64,000 bases of DNA from Stieleria varia (lineage in GTDB: Bacteria; Planctomycetota; Planctomycetia; Pirellulales; Pirellulaceae). A program made the position numbers and the translations under genes. Of this stretch, positions 30,698 through 38,169 are shown in pieces. The stretch is taken from assembly GCF_038443385.1 (NCBI RefSeq), contig NZ_CP151726.1:8742001-8806000 (forward strand). Direction: 5' to 3'. The notes below the pieces were generated by a model. That model was not told where the DNA came from. It was given only the letters and a program-made list of their open reading frames with translations, and made no database searches. How positions within the stretch are numbered: the stretch's first letter is position 1; each line of letters begins with the position of its first letter.

Positions 30698-32074
30698 TCA
30701 AAAAGATTCTATCTCGAACGACACTCCCGGTGTCAAACCAGGCAGGTACATCTGGATCGCTTTTGCCGGTTCCGGTCCCGTTTCCTTTGCGACTTCTACC
30801 TGCGTTTCCAGGTACCAGTCGTAATAATCCGAACCGTAGTGGGCCGTCCAGAACTCTCGGTGTGACTCCCGCTGGCGCTCCGCGTACCACTCCGGACACG
30901 TCTCACTCTCTCGCCAGAACAACTCCTTCCACGTCGGCTTGGGCGTTTCACACACCAAACTTAGCTCGATGCTCCCGCAGTGCGCACACTCGGGCAACGA
31001 TGGAGGCTCCCACTGCGAGTCCATCGAATCGACCGCTTCGGTCGGCGTTTCCGAGACATCCGGCTCTGTCCCCAGCAACTCCTGACAACGAGCCATGTAG
31101 CCTGCCAGTCGGTTGTTGCTCCAACCGCCAAAGTACCGAGACTTGGTCAACTGGTCCGGTTGGATGTGCAGACACCAGCGGCGGGTGAACTCGGGCACTG
31201 ATAGCTTGATCGGGACTTGTTCCCGCTCACCGCCCACACGTTTTCCTTCACGGGCCATGAAGACCACCTCGTCGCTGTCCGCAGCGGTGATGCGGTGGTT
31301 GCTGATCGGACCGCCGGTCAAGTAACGCGTCAGGTAGTTGACCACTTCGCCGCCACCACTGGTCTCTCTGGGCGGCGGTTGGATGTAGGCAACCCATTGG
31401 GTCGACTCCAGGTTCTTGACGAACACCTCCCAGTTCTCATCGCTTTGCAGGTACTCGAACTTCCCGCCCAGCTTCAGTTTGCCGTCGCGTCGCAAGCGAC
31501 GAAGTTTCGCGATCGCCCGCTTACGGAAGTCTTCCTTCAACTTCTCGGAGTCGACCAGATAGTAACCATCCGAATTGCGAACCCCCGGCGGCGTCTTGGC
31601 TTCTTTCCAGTCATCGCCACTCAAGCTCGGCCCGGCACCGGGCACCAGCATGTGAACATGCCAGTGTGCCTCCAGCTTTTGGTTCCAGGTGTGCAATACG
31701 CTGATCGCTGCCGGGTCGTAGTCTTGCTCGGACTTGATGTTTTTCGAAAGACTCTTCCAAGCCGTACTGACCAACAAGTCCGCCAGCTCGTTTCGGTTGG
31801 CCAGTGCCAACTCGGAGAGATCGCTCGGCAGGGTGAAGACGACTTGATAGTACGCCACGCCGGATAGGATCAGCTTGGACGCCTTGTCATTGAAGTCCAC
31901 TCGCTTGCTGCCACTGCATTGGGGACAGTGGCGGTCGCCGCACGAGTTGTACCGTGAACTGCTCTTACCGCAGTCGTTGCACAGATACTCACGACCGCCA
32001 AGCACATGCGTGCGGCAAAGCGACAGCTTCGCCAGCACGCTCTGGACTTGGCCGCAAGTCGATGCGTCGACCAT
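30698..32074 (-). CDS. tnpA: IS91-family HUH transposase, copy 2
   Basis: 458 residues from the ATG at 32074. Zinc-binding N-terminus, HWHVHMLVPGAG and VVNYLTRYLTGGPISNHRI are all conserved with copy 1; differences are conservative (for example KEDFRKRAIAKLRR instead of KDDFRKRAVAKLRR, and PDVSETPTEAVDS instead of PEVSEAPVEAVDS). The pattern of mostly synonymous or mild changes suggests both copies stayed under selection for a while after separating. Confidence 0.9.
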   Translation of the reverse strand: MVDASTCGQVQSVLAKLSLCRTHVLGGREYLCNDCGKSSSRYNSCGDRHCPQCSGSKRVDFNDKASKLILSGVAYYQVVFTLPSDLSELALANRNELADLLVSTAWKSLSKNIKSEQDYDPAAISVLHTWNQKLEAHWHVHMLVPGAGPSLSGDDWKEAKTPPGVRNSDGYYLVDSEKLKEDFRKRAIAKLRRLRRDGKLKLGGKFEYLQSDENWEVFVKNLESTQWVAYIQPPPRETSGGGEVVNYLTRYLTGGPISNHRITAADSDEVVFMAREGKRVGGEREQVPIKLSVPEFTRRWCLHIQPDQLTKSRYFGGWSNNRLAGYMARCQELLGTEPDVSETPTEAVDSMDSQWEPPSLPECAHCGSIELSLVCETPKPTWKELFWRESETCPEWYAERQRESHREFWTAHYGSDYYDWYLETQVEVAKETGPEPAKAIQMYLPGLTPGVSFEIESF

Positions 32075-32109
32075 CGACGCCGCACCGACCCGCAAAATCT
32101 CCGCGACGG

Positions 32110-33063
32110 TTAGCTTTTCTTGCTCGGCTGCGAATCGTCGTCGTTCTTTGGTTTCCCGTTTTCCTCCGGCGGCCCTTCTTCGGGTATCACGTACGTCGGC
32201 AGTTGTTTCACTGGCAGCCAGTCCAGCGGGCTCGGTGCGCTGCTGAGGTGCTCGCGACGACAGTGCAGATAAATCATCGTCGTCAGGAAACTCGCGTGAC
32301 CCAGCAGCCGACTGATGGTCAGAATGTCCACTCCGGCTTCCAGAAGTCCGGTCGCGTAGCTGTGACGCAGAGCGTGCGGAAAGATCCTCTTTTTGATCCC
32401 CGCCCGCTTGCCTGCTTCCTTCATCGCCTTGCGGATTGTCGTGTCGGCGTAGGTCTTGTTGGCCGAGTTGCCCGGGAACAGTAAGCCCTCCGGACGATAC
32501 TTCAGCCAGTAGATCCTGAGCTCTTTCAAGAGCCTCGGTGAAAGCGGAACGCTTCTCTCCTTGCGTCCTTTGCCGCAGGCGATCTTGACCATCATGCGGT
32601 CCGAGTCGATGTCCGCGATGGTCAAGTTGGCGGCTTCGGAGTACCTCATCCCGCAAGCGTAGAGTGTCATCAGAAAGGTTCGATGTTTCAGATTGGGAGT
32701 GCACTGGAGCAGCCTGTCGACTTCGTTCCGGCTCAGCACGGTGGGCAGTTTCTTTTCACGTCTGCCGAAGGGCAGCATGGTGACTGGCCAGGAAACGGGG
32801 ATGGAATGTTTGTAGAGGAACCGTAAGGCACAGACTGCCTGGTTGAAGCTGCTGTAGGAACCCTTTACCTCTTCAATCAGATAAAGCTGGAACAATCGAA
32901 CGTCTTCCGGGGTTACGCGGTCTAGCGGTTTTTTGATGAAGTCGGCGAACCGCTTGGTGTGGTAGGTGTACGCGTCGATGGTGGCCTGAGCGTAATTGCG
33001 AATCTTCAAGTCTTCCGCGAGACGTTTGGTGAGTTCGCAAGAGCGTTTTTGATAGGGAGTCAT
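32110..33063 (-). CDS. Tyrosine recombinase of the IS91-like element, copy 2
   Basis: 317 residues from the ATG at 33063. The protein is nearly identical to copy 1, with changes only at the C-terminus (EENGKPKNDDDSQPSKKS). Catalytic residues in GMRYSEA, HALRHSYATG and LLGHASFLTTMIY are kept. A longer frame to 33153 adds an unsupported N-terminus. Confidence 0.9.
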   Translation of the reverse strand: MTPYQKRSCELTKRLAEDLKIRNYAQATIDAYTYHTKRFADFIKKPLDRVTPEDVRLFQLYLIEEVKGSYSSFNQAVCALRFLYKHSIPVSWPVTMLPFGRREKKLPTVLSRNEVDRLLQCTPNLKHRTFLMTLYACGMRYSEAANLTIADIDSDRMMVKIACGKGRKERSVPLSPRLLKELRIYWLKYRPEGLLFPGNSANKTYADTTIRKAMKEAGKRAGIKKRIFPHALRHSYATGLLEAGVDILTISRLLGHASFLTTMIYLHCRREHLSSAPSPLDWLPVKQLPTYVIPEEGPPEENGKPKNDDDSQPSKKS

Positions 33064-33518
33064 GTTGTGAATCCTGAGTGGAAAGGGAAACAAAAAAAGG
33101 TTGTCCAACCTACGAATGAGATTGGTGTTTCCGAGGCTGCTTACAGTTAGCAAAAGCGCAAGTAAAAACTGGAAATAAAGTCAAAAAGAATCAAAACGTT
33201 CAACGATTAACCCGGCGATTTACGGGTCGCATGCGAAGAAAAAAAGAATGAAAGAAAGACTGTCGCGAAGCGAATCAAAGACCTTTGAAAGACACGTCAG
33301 CATGCGTGTGCACTGGGGTCAGCCCAGCCCAAGCGGCGGGCGAAAGAAGGTGCGGTGTGCGAATGCAAGAAGAAGCACAATCAACGCTTGAAGTTGGTTG
33401 GCAAGGATGCCAACGCCTCCTTCCCCGCAAGGATGCGTACTCCTGACTTGCCCCAAAGAACGATCAGCAATCCACTGCCAGATTCTTCACAAACTCAACC
33501 AACAGAGACCCGATTAAG

Positions 33519-33609
33519 TTCAACGTCACGCGTAACCGGGCACGCGCAAAAGATTCTCAATTCCAAAAACGCTGGCTCGCGTGCTCCGGTTCACGCGATT
33601 GTTCCCCTC
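33519..33609 (-). repeat. attC: attC of the first cassette
   Basis: Left core TTCAAC shared with the IS end, inner arms GTAACCGGGCACGCG and CGCGTGCTCCGGTTC, right core TTGTTCCCC. The distal end CGGGGAAC at 34070-34077 is complementary and forms the junction with attI. Confidence 0.9.
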
Positions 33610-33619
33610 AAAGTCGCAG

Positions 33620-34057
33620 TCAACCGTCCCGCGCAACACCGTCGGCAGCGATCTGTTCTTCGAGTGCAGAGACGACGCCCTGGTACAGTTCTGTCATATT
33701 GATTACGTCACCGGCCTCAACCCGTTTCACAATCATGTCACGCGGAAACGCCAAGACCATCCGCGATGGATGTTTGATCGCGAAATCCGATCCATGTTCG
33801 TCGGTAGCCACAACCCATTCGAATCCCAGTGTCTCGGCAACGACGTCACCGAAAGCACCTCCTAGCAGCTCAAGTGCAGCTTCATCGCCTGACGCGAAGG
33901 GTTCGGCGTCAAGAAGCGATTGGAGTGTTGGAATATCGTTAGGCGCTTTCTTCAGTACGTGCTCTGGCCCGAAACGTCGAAGGTATGCGTCAAGCCATTC
34001 CCGCTCGGAATCAAATCCCTCAACTTCGGTTTCATCGAGCGGGCGTATGTCCATCAA
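33620..34057 (-). CDS. First cassette gene: DUF3806-like protein
   Basis: 145 residues, MMDIRPLDETEVEGFDSEREWLDAYLRRFG... The C-terminal half (ALELLGGAFGDVVAETLGFEWVVATDEHGSDFAIKHPSRMVLAFPRDMIVKRVEAGDVINMTELYQGVVSALEEQ) follows the DUF3806 pattern: LGxxxGxxxxExLGFxW, TDEHGxDxAI, and FPRxMhxKRxE. Function unknown. Being next to attI it is the most recently captured cassette and would get the strongest transcription from the promoter at 34148-34176. Confidence 0.8.
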   Translation of the reverse strand: MMDIRPLDETEVEGFDSEREWLDAYLRRFGPEHVLKKAPNDIPTLQSLLDAEPFASGDEAALELLGGAFGDVVAETLGFEWVVATDEHGSDFAIKHPSRMVLAFPRDMIVKRVEAGDVINMTELYQGVVSALEEQIAADGVARDG

Positions 34058-34069
34058 ACTGCCTTCAGT

Positions 34070-34140
34070 CGGGGAACTACTAAGTTAAACCCTACTCACC
34101 CAGTGATATATTTGGATTTCGGGTAATATCAACTACTCAA
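34070..34140 (-). promoter_or_regulatory. attI: attI recombination site
   Basis: On the minus strand the sequence GTTTAAC-TTAGTA-GTTCCCC gives two opposed integrase core boxes: GTTTAAC fits RYYYAAC exactly and GTTC is the crossover box, with the cut expected after its G. Direct repeats CTACTMA occur at 34077, 34092 and 34133, with CTACTCG at 34203, like the accessory integrase-binding repeats of attI1. It lies between intI and the first cassette, as expected. Confidence 0.75.
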
Positions 34141-34147
34141 GTAGCGG

Positions 34148-34176
34148 ATAATACCTGAGAACGCTCGTCTCGTCAA
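34148..34176 (-). promoter_or_regulatory. Pc: Probable cassette promoter Pc
   Basis: Minus strand TTGACG (34176-34171), a 17-base spacer, TATTAT (34153-34148): one mismatch from the sigma-70 consensus in the -35 box and one in the -10 box, with ideal spacing. It points to attI and the first cassette; transcription would start near 34141 and run through attI. Being between attI and intI is a known Pc location in some chromosomal integrons. Confidence 0.75.
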
Positions 34177-34303
34177 GTTGAGTGATATGCATTAAGATCA
34201 CCCTACTCGCGGCGTGTCTTCGGTTCGGCTGCCGCGCCGAATTGGGGGACTTGCGTCCAGTTTCCTTCTCTCGTTTCGCTCCATCTAAATTTATAGGGTC
34301 AGC

Positions 34304-34453
34304 ATGACGGTTCTTCAATTTGAAAAAGAGGTTTTGCTTTCAGCACAATTTGGGGAAAATGACAAGACTTGGTTCCCCAGGTGGGTGAGGCGATATTCGT
34401 TGACTTTGCGAAAAGGGCTTGATGGTGAGTTGGCGGTCAATCGGGGCTCGTGA
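34304..34453 (+). CDS. intI: Integron integrase, N-terminal part in a separate frame
   Basis: 49 residues: MTVLQFEKEVLLSAQFGENDKTWFPRWVRRYSLTLRKGLDGELAVNRGS, preceded by AGGG at 34295-34298. The sequence reads like the start of a tyrosine recombinase helical domain (W-x-RWVRRY). It stops at TGA 34451-34453, overlapping by four bases (GTGA) the GTG that opens the main integrase frame. Either one gene was broken by a frameshift, or two coupled genes make a two-piece integrase. Confidence 0.6.
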   Translation: MTVLQFEKEVLLSAQFGENDKTWFPRWVRRYSLTLRKGLDGELAVNRGS

Positions 34454-35691
34454 TCCGCTTTTCCAAAGCTTTGCTTGCCAGCGGTGCCCCGGCATGGCAG
34501 CGTTGGCAAGCGGTCCGGGCACTTGAGTGCTATCGGGATCTGGTATTGAAGCGATCTGAGCCTGACCTGTCAGACATCGTGGCGACACTGGCACGGCTGG
34601 GAAAGCGAGAGAGAAATATCGAATTGGACGCACCACCAACCGCCGAGGAACTTGCTCGATTGCGGGGGAACGTCAATCGCTCTGAGCCGCTCTTGATCCA
34701 AACCATGCGGGGTGAAATGCGAGTCCTGCACTATGCAATGGCGACGGAGAGGGCCTACGTGCGTTGGGTCAAGCGATTCATGACGCACGTCGGTTCGGAG
34801 AAGTTGGAGCAGTTCAATGAACTCGACATTGCCACCTTCCTAACAGCCCTGGCAACACGCGATCAAGTGTCCGCGAGCACTCAAACGCAAGCGCAGTCGG
34901 GGATTCTGTTTCTGTATCAGTGCATTTTGGGAAAACGTTTGGGGTTCATTGACGCAGTAAGAGTGAAGCGTCCTGAGACGTTGCCGGTTTGGTTCAGCCG
35001 TGAAGAAATCGGAAAGCTGTTGGATCAATTGACCGGCATACACCGCTTGATGTTCTTGTTGATGTACGGGTCGGGACTTCGGCACAAGGAGTGCCGTCGG
35101 CTGCGGATCAAGGACATTTGCTTTGACGCCAAGCACATCGTGGTGCGTGATGGTAAAGGGGAGAAGGATCGAGTGACGTTTTTGCCGGAGCAGGCGATTG
35201 CGGAATTGAAGCGTCAGATTGAAACAGCGGAGCGCATGCATCACAGGGACGTTGCCGACGGATTTGAGCAGGTGTATTTGCCGTACGCATTGGGTCGCAA
35301 GTATCCCAATGCGTGCAAGGAACTGGGTTGGAAATGGGTCTTTCCTTCTCGTCAGCGCAGTCGAGACAAACGCAGTGGTCAGGTTTGGCGGCACCATATC
35401 AGCGAGGAGCAGTTTGCCAATGCTTTGAAAGCGGCGCAGAAAGCGGCCGGGATTACAAAGAACGGGGTGCCGCACTCACTTCGTCACAGTTTCGCGACGC
35501 ATCTGGTCGAGGACGGGACGGATTTGGCCACGGTGCAAAAGCTGATGGGGCACAAAGACATTGAAACGACGATGAAGTATGTGCATGTCGACGTGGGATT
35601 TGATGGCCGCTTGCAAAGTCCGATCGATCGGTTGATGCAACAGGGAGGTTGCCTTGGTGGTGGCAACGCAGGCCGTGTAGCGTCGTTGTGA
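34450..35691 (+). CDS. intI: Integron integrase (tyrosine recombinase), main part
   Basis: 413 residues from the GTG at 34450; no earlier in-frame start exists (TGA at 34420 and 34426). Residues 1-80 (VIRFSKALLASGAPAWQRWQAVRALECYRDLVL...) are an N-terminal extension compared with IntI1. Residues 85-180 are the SAM-like core-binding domain (MRGEMRVLHYAMATERAYVRWVKRF). The catalytic residues are Arg211 (GSGLRHKE), His342-Arg345 (HSLRHSFATHL), His368 (LMGHKD) and Tyr377 (MKYVHV). Residues 275-335 (LPYALGRKYPNACKELGWKWVFPSRQRSRDKRSGQVWRHHISEEQFANALKAAQKAAGITK) include the extra segment that marks integron integrases and binds the flipped-out bases of folded attC. It acts on attI and attC to insert and excise cassettes. 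It is divergent from the array. Confidence 0.95.
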   Translation: MIRFSKALLASGAPAWQRWQAVRALECYRDLVLKRSEPDLSDIVATLARLGKRERNIELDAPPTAEELARLRGNVNRSEPLLIQTMRGEMRVLHYAMATERAYVRWVKRFMTHVGSEKLEQFNELDIATFLTALATRDQVSASTQTQAQSGILFLYQCILGKRLGFIDAVRVKRPETLPVWFSREEIGKLLDQLTGIHRLMFLLMYGSGLRHKECRRLRIKDICFDAKHIVVRDGKGEKDRVTFLPEQAIAELKRQIETAERMHHRDVADGFEQVYLPYALGRKYPNACKELGWKWVFPSRQRSRDKRSGQVWRHHISEEQFANALKAAQKAAGITKNGVPHSLRHSFATHLVEDGTDLATVQKLMGHKDIETTMKYVHVDVGFDGRLQSPIDRLMQQGGCLGGGNAGRVASL

Positions 35692-35944
35692 TGTCAGACG
35701 TAGAGTCGACGTGCTGGATGGCGCGGGGTTTCTGAGAATTGGCGTGAGAACGGGACGCTCTCGAGAACGCGGCTGAATTGGGCAGGCGTGAGAACCGGAC
35801 GCTATCGCGTGGCGGCTGATTTGGGTAGGCGTTTTTCGTGCCAGTGGGTGCGAGCTGTTTCACGCAAATGTGTTGTGAAGACTGTTGTGGGTCGCGTGAA
35901 TGATCCGGGCGAGTGGTCTGTTTGCTTGCCGAGGACGCATGGGG
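35692..35944. other. Gene-free spacer with a short degenerate tandem repeat
   Basis: Between intI and a palindromic repeat. 35740-35820 holds two copies of about 40 bp with GGCGTGAGAAC and GGACGCT followed by GCGGCTGA. No gene is visible. Confidence 0.6.
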
Positions 35945-36042
35945 GGACTGCTCGCTTTGCTCGTTGGGTTAGCGTCTCGGAGAGACGATGCTACGTGGTG
36001 GTGCGGGCGGATTCGTTGACGCCTGCGGCTTGGCGTTAAACG
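35945..36042. repeat. REP-like palindromic repeat
   Basis: Contains GACTGCTCGCTTTGCTCGTT and GCGTCTCGGAGAGACGAT, then GCCTGCGGCTTGGCGTTAAACG. The same parts, in reverse, form the repeats at 8184-8391. Confidence 0.8.
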
Positions 36043-36056
36043 ATGAGCTCCTACCC

Positions 36057-36126
36057 AGCCCTTCTCTCCCCAGATCCTGACTCGCTGGAAGCTCGCCAGG
36101 ATCTGGGGAGAAGGGGGCTGTTTTTT
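36057..36126 (+). terminator. Strong intrinsic terminator after intI
   Basis: An inverted repeat of about 20 base pairs (AGCCCTTCTCTCCCCAG... with ...CTGGGGAGAAGGGGGCT), a loop of about 16 bases, then TTTTTT at 36121-36126. It lies between convergent intI and aguA and could stop both, with the T run best placed for plus-strand transcription. Confidence 0.75.
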
Positions 36127-36159
36127 CAGTGCTGAGCGGCTGAAGCCTGGACTCCAGCA

Positions 36160-36214
36160 GGGACTGCTCGCTGCGCTCGTTGGGTTAGCGTCTCGGAGAG
36201 ACGCTGCTACGTGA
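36160..36214. repeat. REP-like repeat overlapping the 3' end of aguA
   Basis: GGACTGCTCGCTGCGCTCGT followed by GCGTCTCGGAGAGACGC, the same element as at 8184 and 35945. It supplies the last codons (SRSSVSPRR) and stop of the gene at 36185. Confidence 0.8.
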
Positions 36215-37234
36215 TGGTTGATTCAAGCTGGCGCAGTGTAGTGCGCCCAGGCCCCAGATCAATTCGTAGCAATCGACCGGGATCACCGTGATATCGGGCT
36301 GCGTCGCCCGGCAAAGATCACTCAGGATTTGGAGCGCCGCGGCGTCGGTATCTGGGCTTCGAAAGGTCGGGACGAGCAGGCATTTCGGCCCGACCCTCAA
36401 GAAGTTGCAATAACTTTCGGGAACACGTTGGCCGTCAATGTCACGCGGCGGTGGGATGGGCAATCGATGGGCCTTCACTCGGGGAAGCGTTTGCTCGCCC
36501 CATTGTTGTAGCTGCCGAAAATTTGCTTCCAGACCAACTGCGTTCTCATCATCGGCGTCATCGCAAACGGCGACAACCACGTTTTGCGTATCCACGAATC
36601 GGGCCAATTGATCGATGTGTCCATCTGTATCGTCGCCGATCAAACCGCCACCGTCGATCCAGTTGATTTCGCGAGCGCCGGTCAGCTCGATCAAGTGATC
36701 CGTGATTTGCTGCTTGGTCCAGCCGGGATTTCGCGTGTCGGTGACCAGGCATTCGCTGGTCGTCAGCAGTCGCCCGGTTCCGTCCCACTCCATCGCGCCT
36801 CCTTCCACGCACAAGGGGCTGTCGATGACTTGCAGGCCGATGTGTTGGGCGAGCTTGGGCGCGACCGCGTCGTCGGCGTCCCACGGTGGGTACTTGCCGC
36901 CCCATGCGTTGTAACGCCAGTTGATCGCGTGCATGGTTTGCGTTTCGTCGTCGACCACGAAGGAGGGTCCGTAGTCACGAATCCATGAATCGTTCGTCTC
37001 GATGTCGATCCAGTGAACGGAGGGAAGCTGCGACGCCCACTGCGATTGTGCGGCAATGGTTTGTTGGTCTGCGAGGACACAGACGTTGACGTGGGGAGCG
37101 AGCTTGCTGATCCAGTCGCGGTAGACCGGAGGAACGTGCTCATAACGTCCCGGCCAAGTCTCCAGGCTGTGCGGCCACGTCAACCAGATAGCGGATTGAG
37201 GCTCCCACTCCGCCGGTACTCGAACAGGTTTCAC
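36185..37234 (-). CDS. aguA: Agmatine deiminase / peptidyl-arginine deiminase family
   Basis: 349 residues from GTG at 37234. Agmatine deiminases convert agmatine to N-carbamoylputrescine, a step of polyamine synthesis. Motifs: WEPQSAIWLTWPH at the N-terminus, NDSWIRDYGPSFV, EGGAMEWDGTGRLLTTSECL, DDTDGHIDQLARF (catalytic His and Asp), ESYCNFL, and GLGALHCASL with the nucleophilic Cys. Enzymes of this family usually end GGGxIHCxTQQ plus a short tail; here the tail SRSSVSPRR comes from an inserted repeat. It overlaps the upstream gene by GTGA, so they are coupled. Confidence 0.9.
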   Translation of the reverse strand: MKPVRVPAEWEPQSAIWLTWPHSLETWPGRYEHVPPVYRDWISKLAPHVNVCVLADQQTIAAQSQWASQLPSVHWIDIETNDSWIRDYGPSFVVDDETQTMHAINWRYNAWGGKYPPWDADDAVAPKLAQHIGLQVIDSPLCVEGGAMEWDGTGRLLTTSECLVTDTRNPGWTKQQITDHLIELTGAREINWIDGGGLIGDDTDGHIDQLARFVDTQNVVVAVCDDADDENAVGLEANFRQLQQWGEQTLPRVKAHRLPIPPPRDIDGQRVPESYCNFLRVGPKCLLVPTFRSPDTDAAALQILSDLCRATQPDITVIPVDCYELIWGLGALHCASLNQPSRSSVSPRR

Positions 37235-38127
37235 TTACGTTCCTGGGAGAACAGCCATTGAAAGAAGTCATCGCGTGCAAACGTCGCTGACCAACTGTCG
37301 TGGTTGACTCCCGGGTATTCGACATAGCGAACTTCGGGAGTATGCCCGGCCAAGGCCAACGCACTGATCATCTCACGCGATCGATTGACCGGAACGACGC
37401 TGTCGGCACCGCCGTGAAACGCCCAGACGGGAATGCCGTTGTAGAGCGGCGCCCAAGCCGGGATGCCGCCGCCACAGACGGGGGCTGCTGCGGCGAAGAG
37501 TTGGCTGTGATGGGCTGCGGCATACCAAGTGCCAAAGCCGCCCATCGAAAGCCCGGTGACGTAGACTCGCTGAGGATCGACTGGGAGGGTTTCCTGGAGC
37601 GACTGGACCAGTTCGATGGTCAGTTGCATCGGGGAGGATGCCTCCTCTTGCAACGAGCGTTTACCGGTCGCTTCGCTCCAGTTCACATTCACCCATTTGT
37701 CATCCGTGGGGCACTGGGGAAACACGACGAACGCGGGGTATTGTTGACGCCGGTCGTCGCGGGCAAATTCAGCGGCCCCGTGTACCAGTTGTTTGGCGTT
37801 GTCGCTGCCACGTTCACCCGCACCGTGCAAGAACAAAACCAGCGGGTAACGCTTGCCCGGCTCGATGACCGCCGGGGACATGATGCGGTACGAGAGCGAT
37901 TGGCCAGTTTCGCCGCGATGCTGGTGAGCGTGATAAAGAGTCAAAACGGTCTCTTTGTCGGGTCGATTTGCGTCGGGTCGATTTGCGGAGGACTCCGCTG
38001 GTGACTGAGCATGCATGACGCCGGGGGACAAGAGGCAGGTCAATGCGGCGACAAAACCAAGCAACGGAAAAAATCCGAGTCGGGATGGTTTTATCGCGAT
38101 ACCCGGCAAACCGATGAAGTGGGACAT
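37231..38127 (-). CDS. Exported alpha/beta hydrolase (esterase/PHB depolymerase-like)
   Basis: 298 residues. The N-terminal hydrophobic stretch (PLLGFVAALTCLLSPGVMHAQ) after a basic start is a signal peptide. The hydrolase fold shows YPLVLFLHGAGERGSDN (oxyanion region), VYVTGLSMGGFGTWYAAAHH (nucleophile Ser), VWAFHGGADSVVPV (Asp) and YPGVNHDSW (His). This arrangement is typical of the predicted peptidase/phospholipase class (COG4099-like). It overlaps aguA by four bases as first gene of a two-gene operon. The substrate is unknown. Confidence 0.85.
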   Translation of the reverse strand: MSHFIGLPGIAIKPSRLGFFPLLGFVAALTCLLSPGVMHAQSPAESSANRPDANRPDKETVLTLYHAHQHRGETGQSLSYRIMSPAVIEPGKRYPLVLFLHGAGERGSDNAKQLVHGAAEFARDDRRQQYPAFVVFPQCPTDDKWVNVNWSEATGKRSLQEEASSPMQLTIELVQSLQETLPVDPQRVYVTGLSMGGFGTWYAAAHHSQLFAAAAPVCGGGIPAWAPLYNGIPVWAFHGGADSVVPVNRSREMISALALAGHTPEVRYVEYPGVNHDSWSATFARDDFFQWLFSQERK

Positions 38128-38169
38128 GCGAACCTTTGCGGGTTGACTCGACAGGTTTACTCGGCAGGT

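Larger units (their letters stand above)
30592..33524 (-). mobile_element. IS91-like element, copy 2
   Basis: 2933 bp, same organisation and ends as copy 1, with scattered substitutions in both genes and a different short stretch near 33300 upstream of the recombinase gene. It again starts immediately after the GAAC core that follows a cassette B, and ends at the GTTCAAC of the last attC before attI. The divergence between copies means they did not arise by a very recent duplication. Confidence 0.85.

Noticed and set aside
1..34140. A prophage or integrative element (three tyrosine recombinase genes)
   Set aside because: No phage structural, replication or conjugation genes are present. One recombinase is IntI and the others belong to the IS elements.
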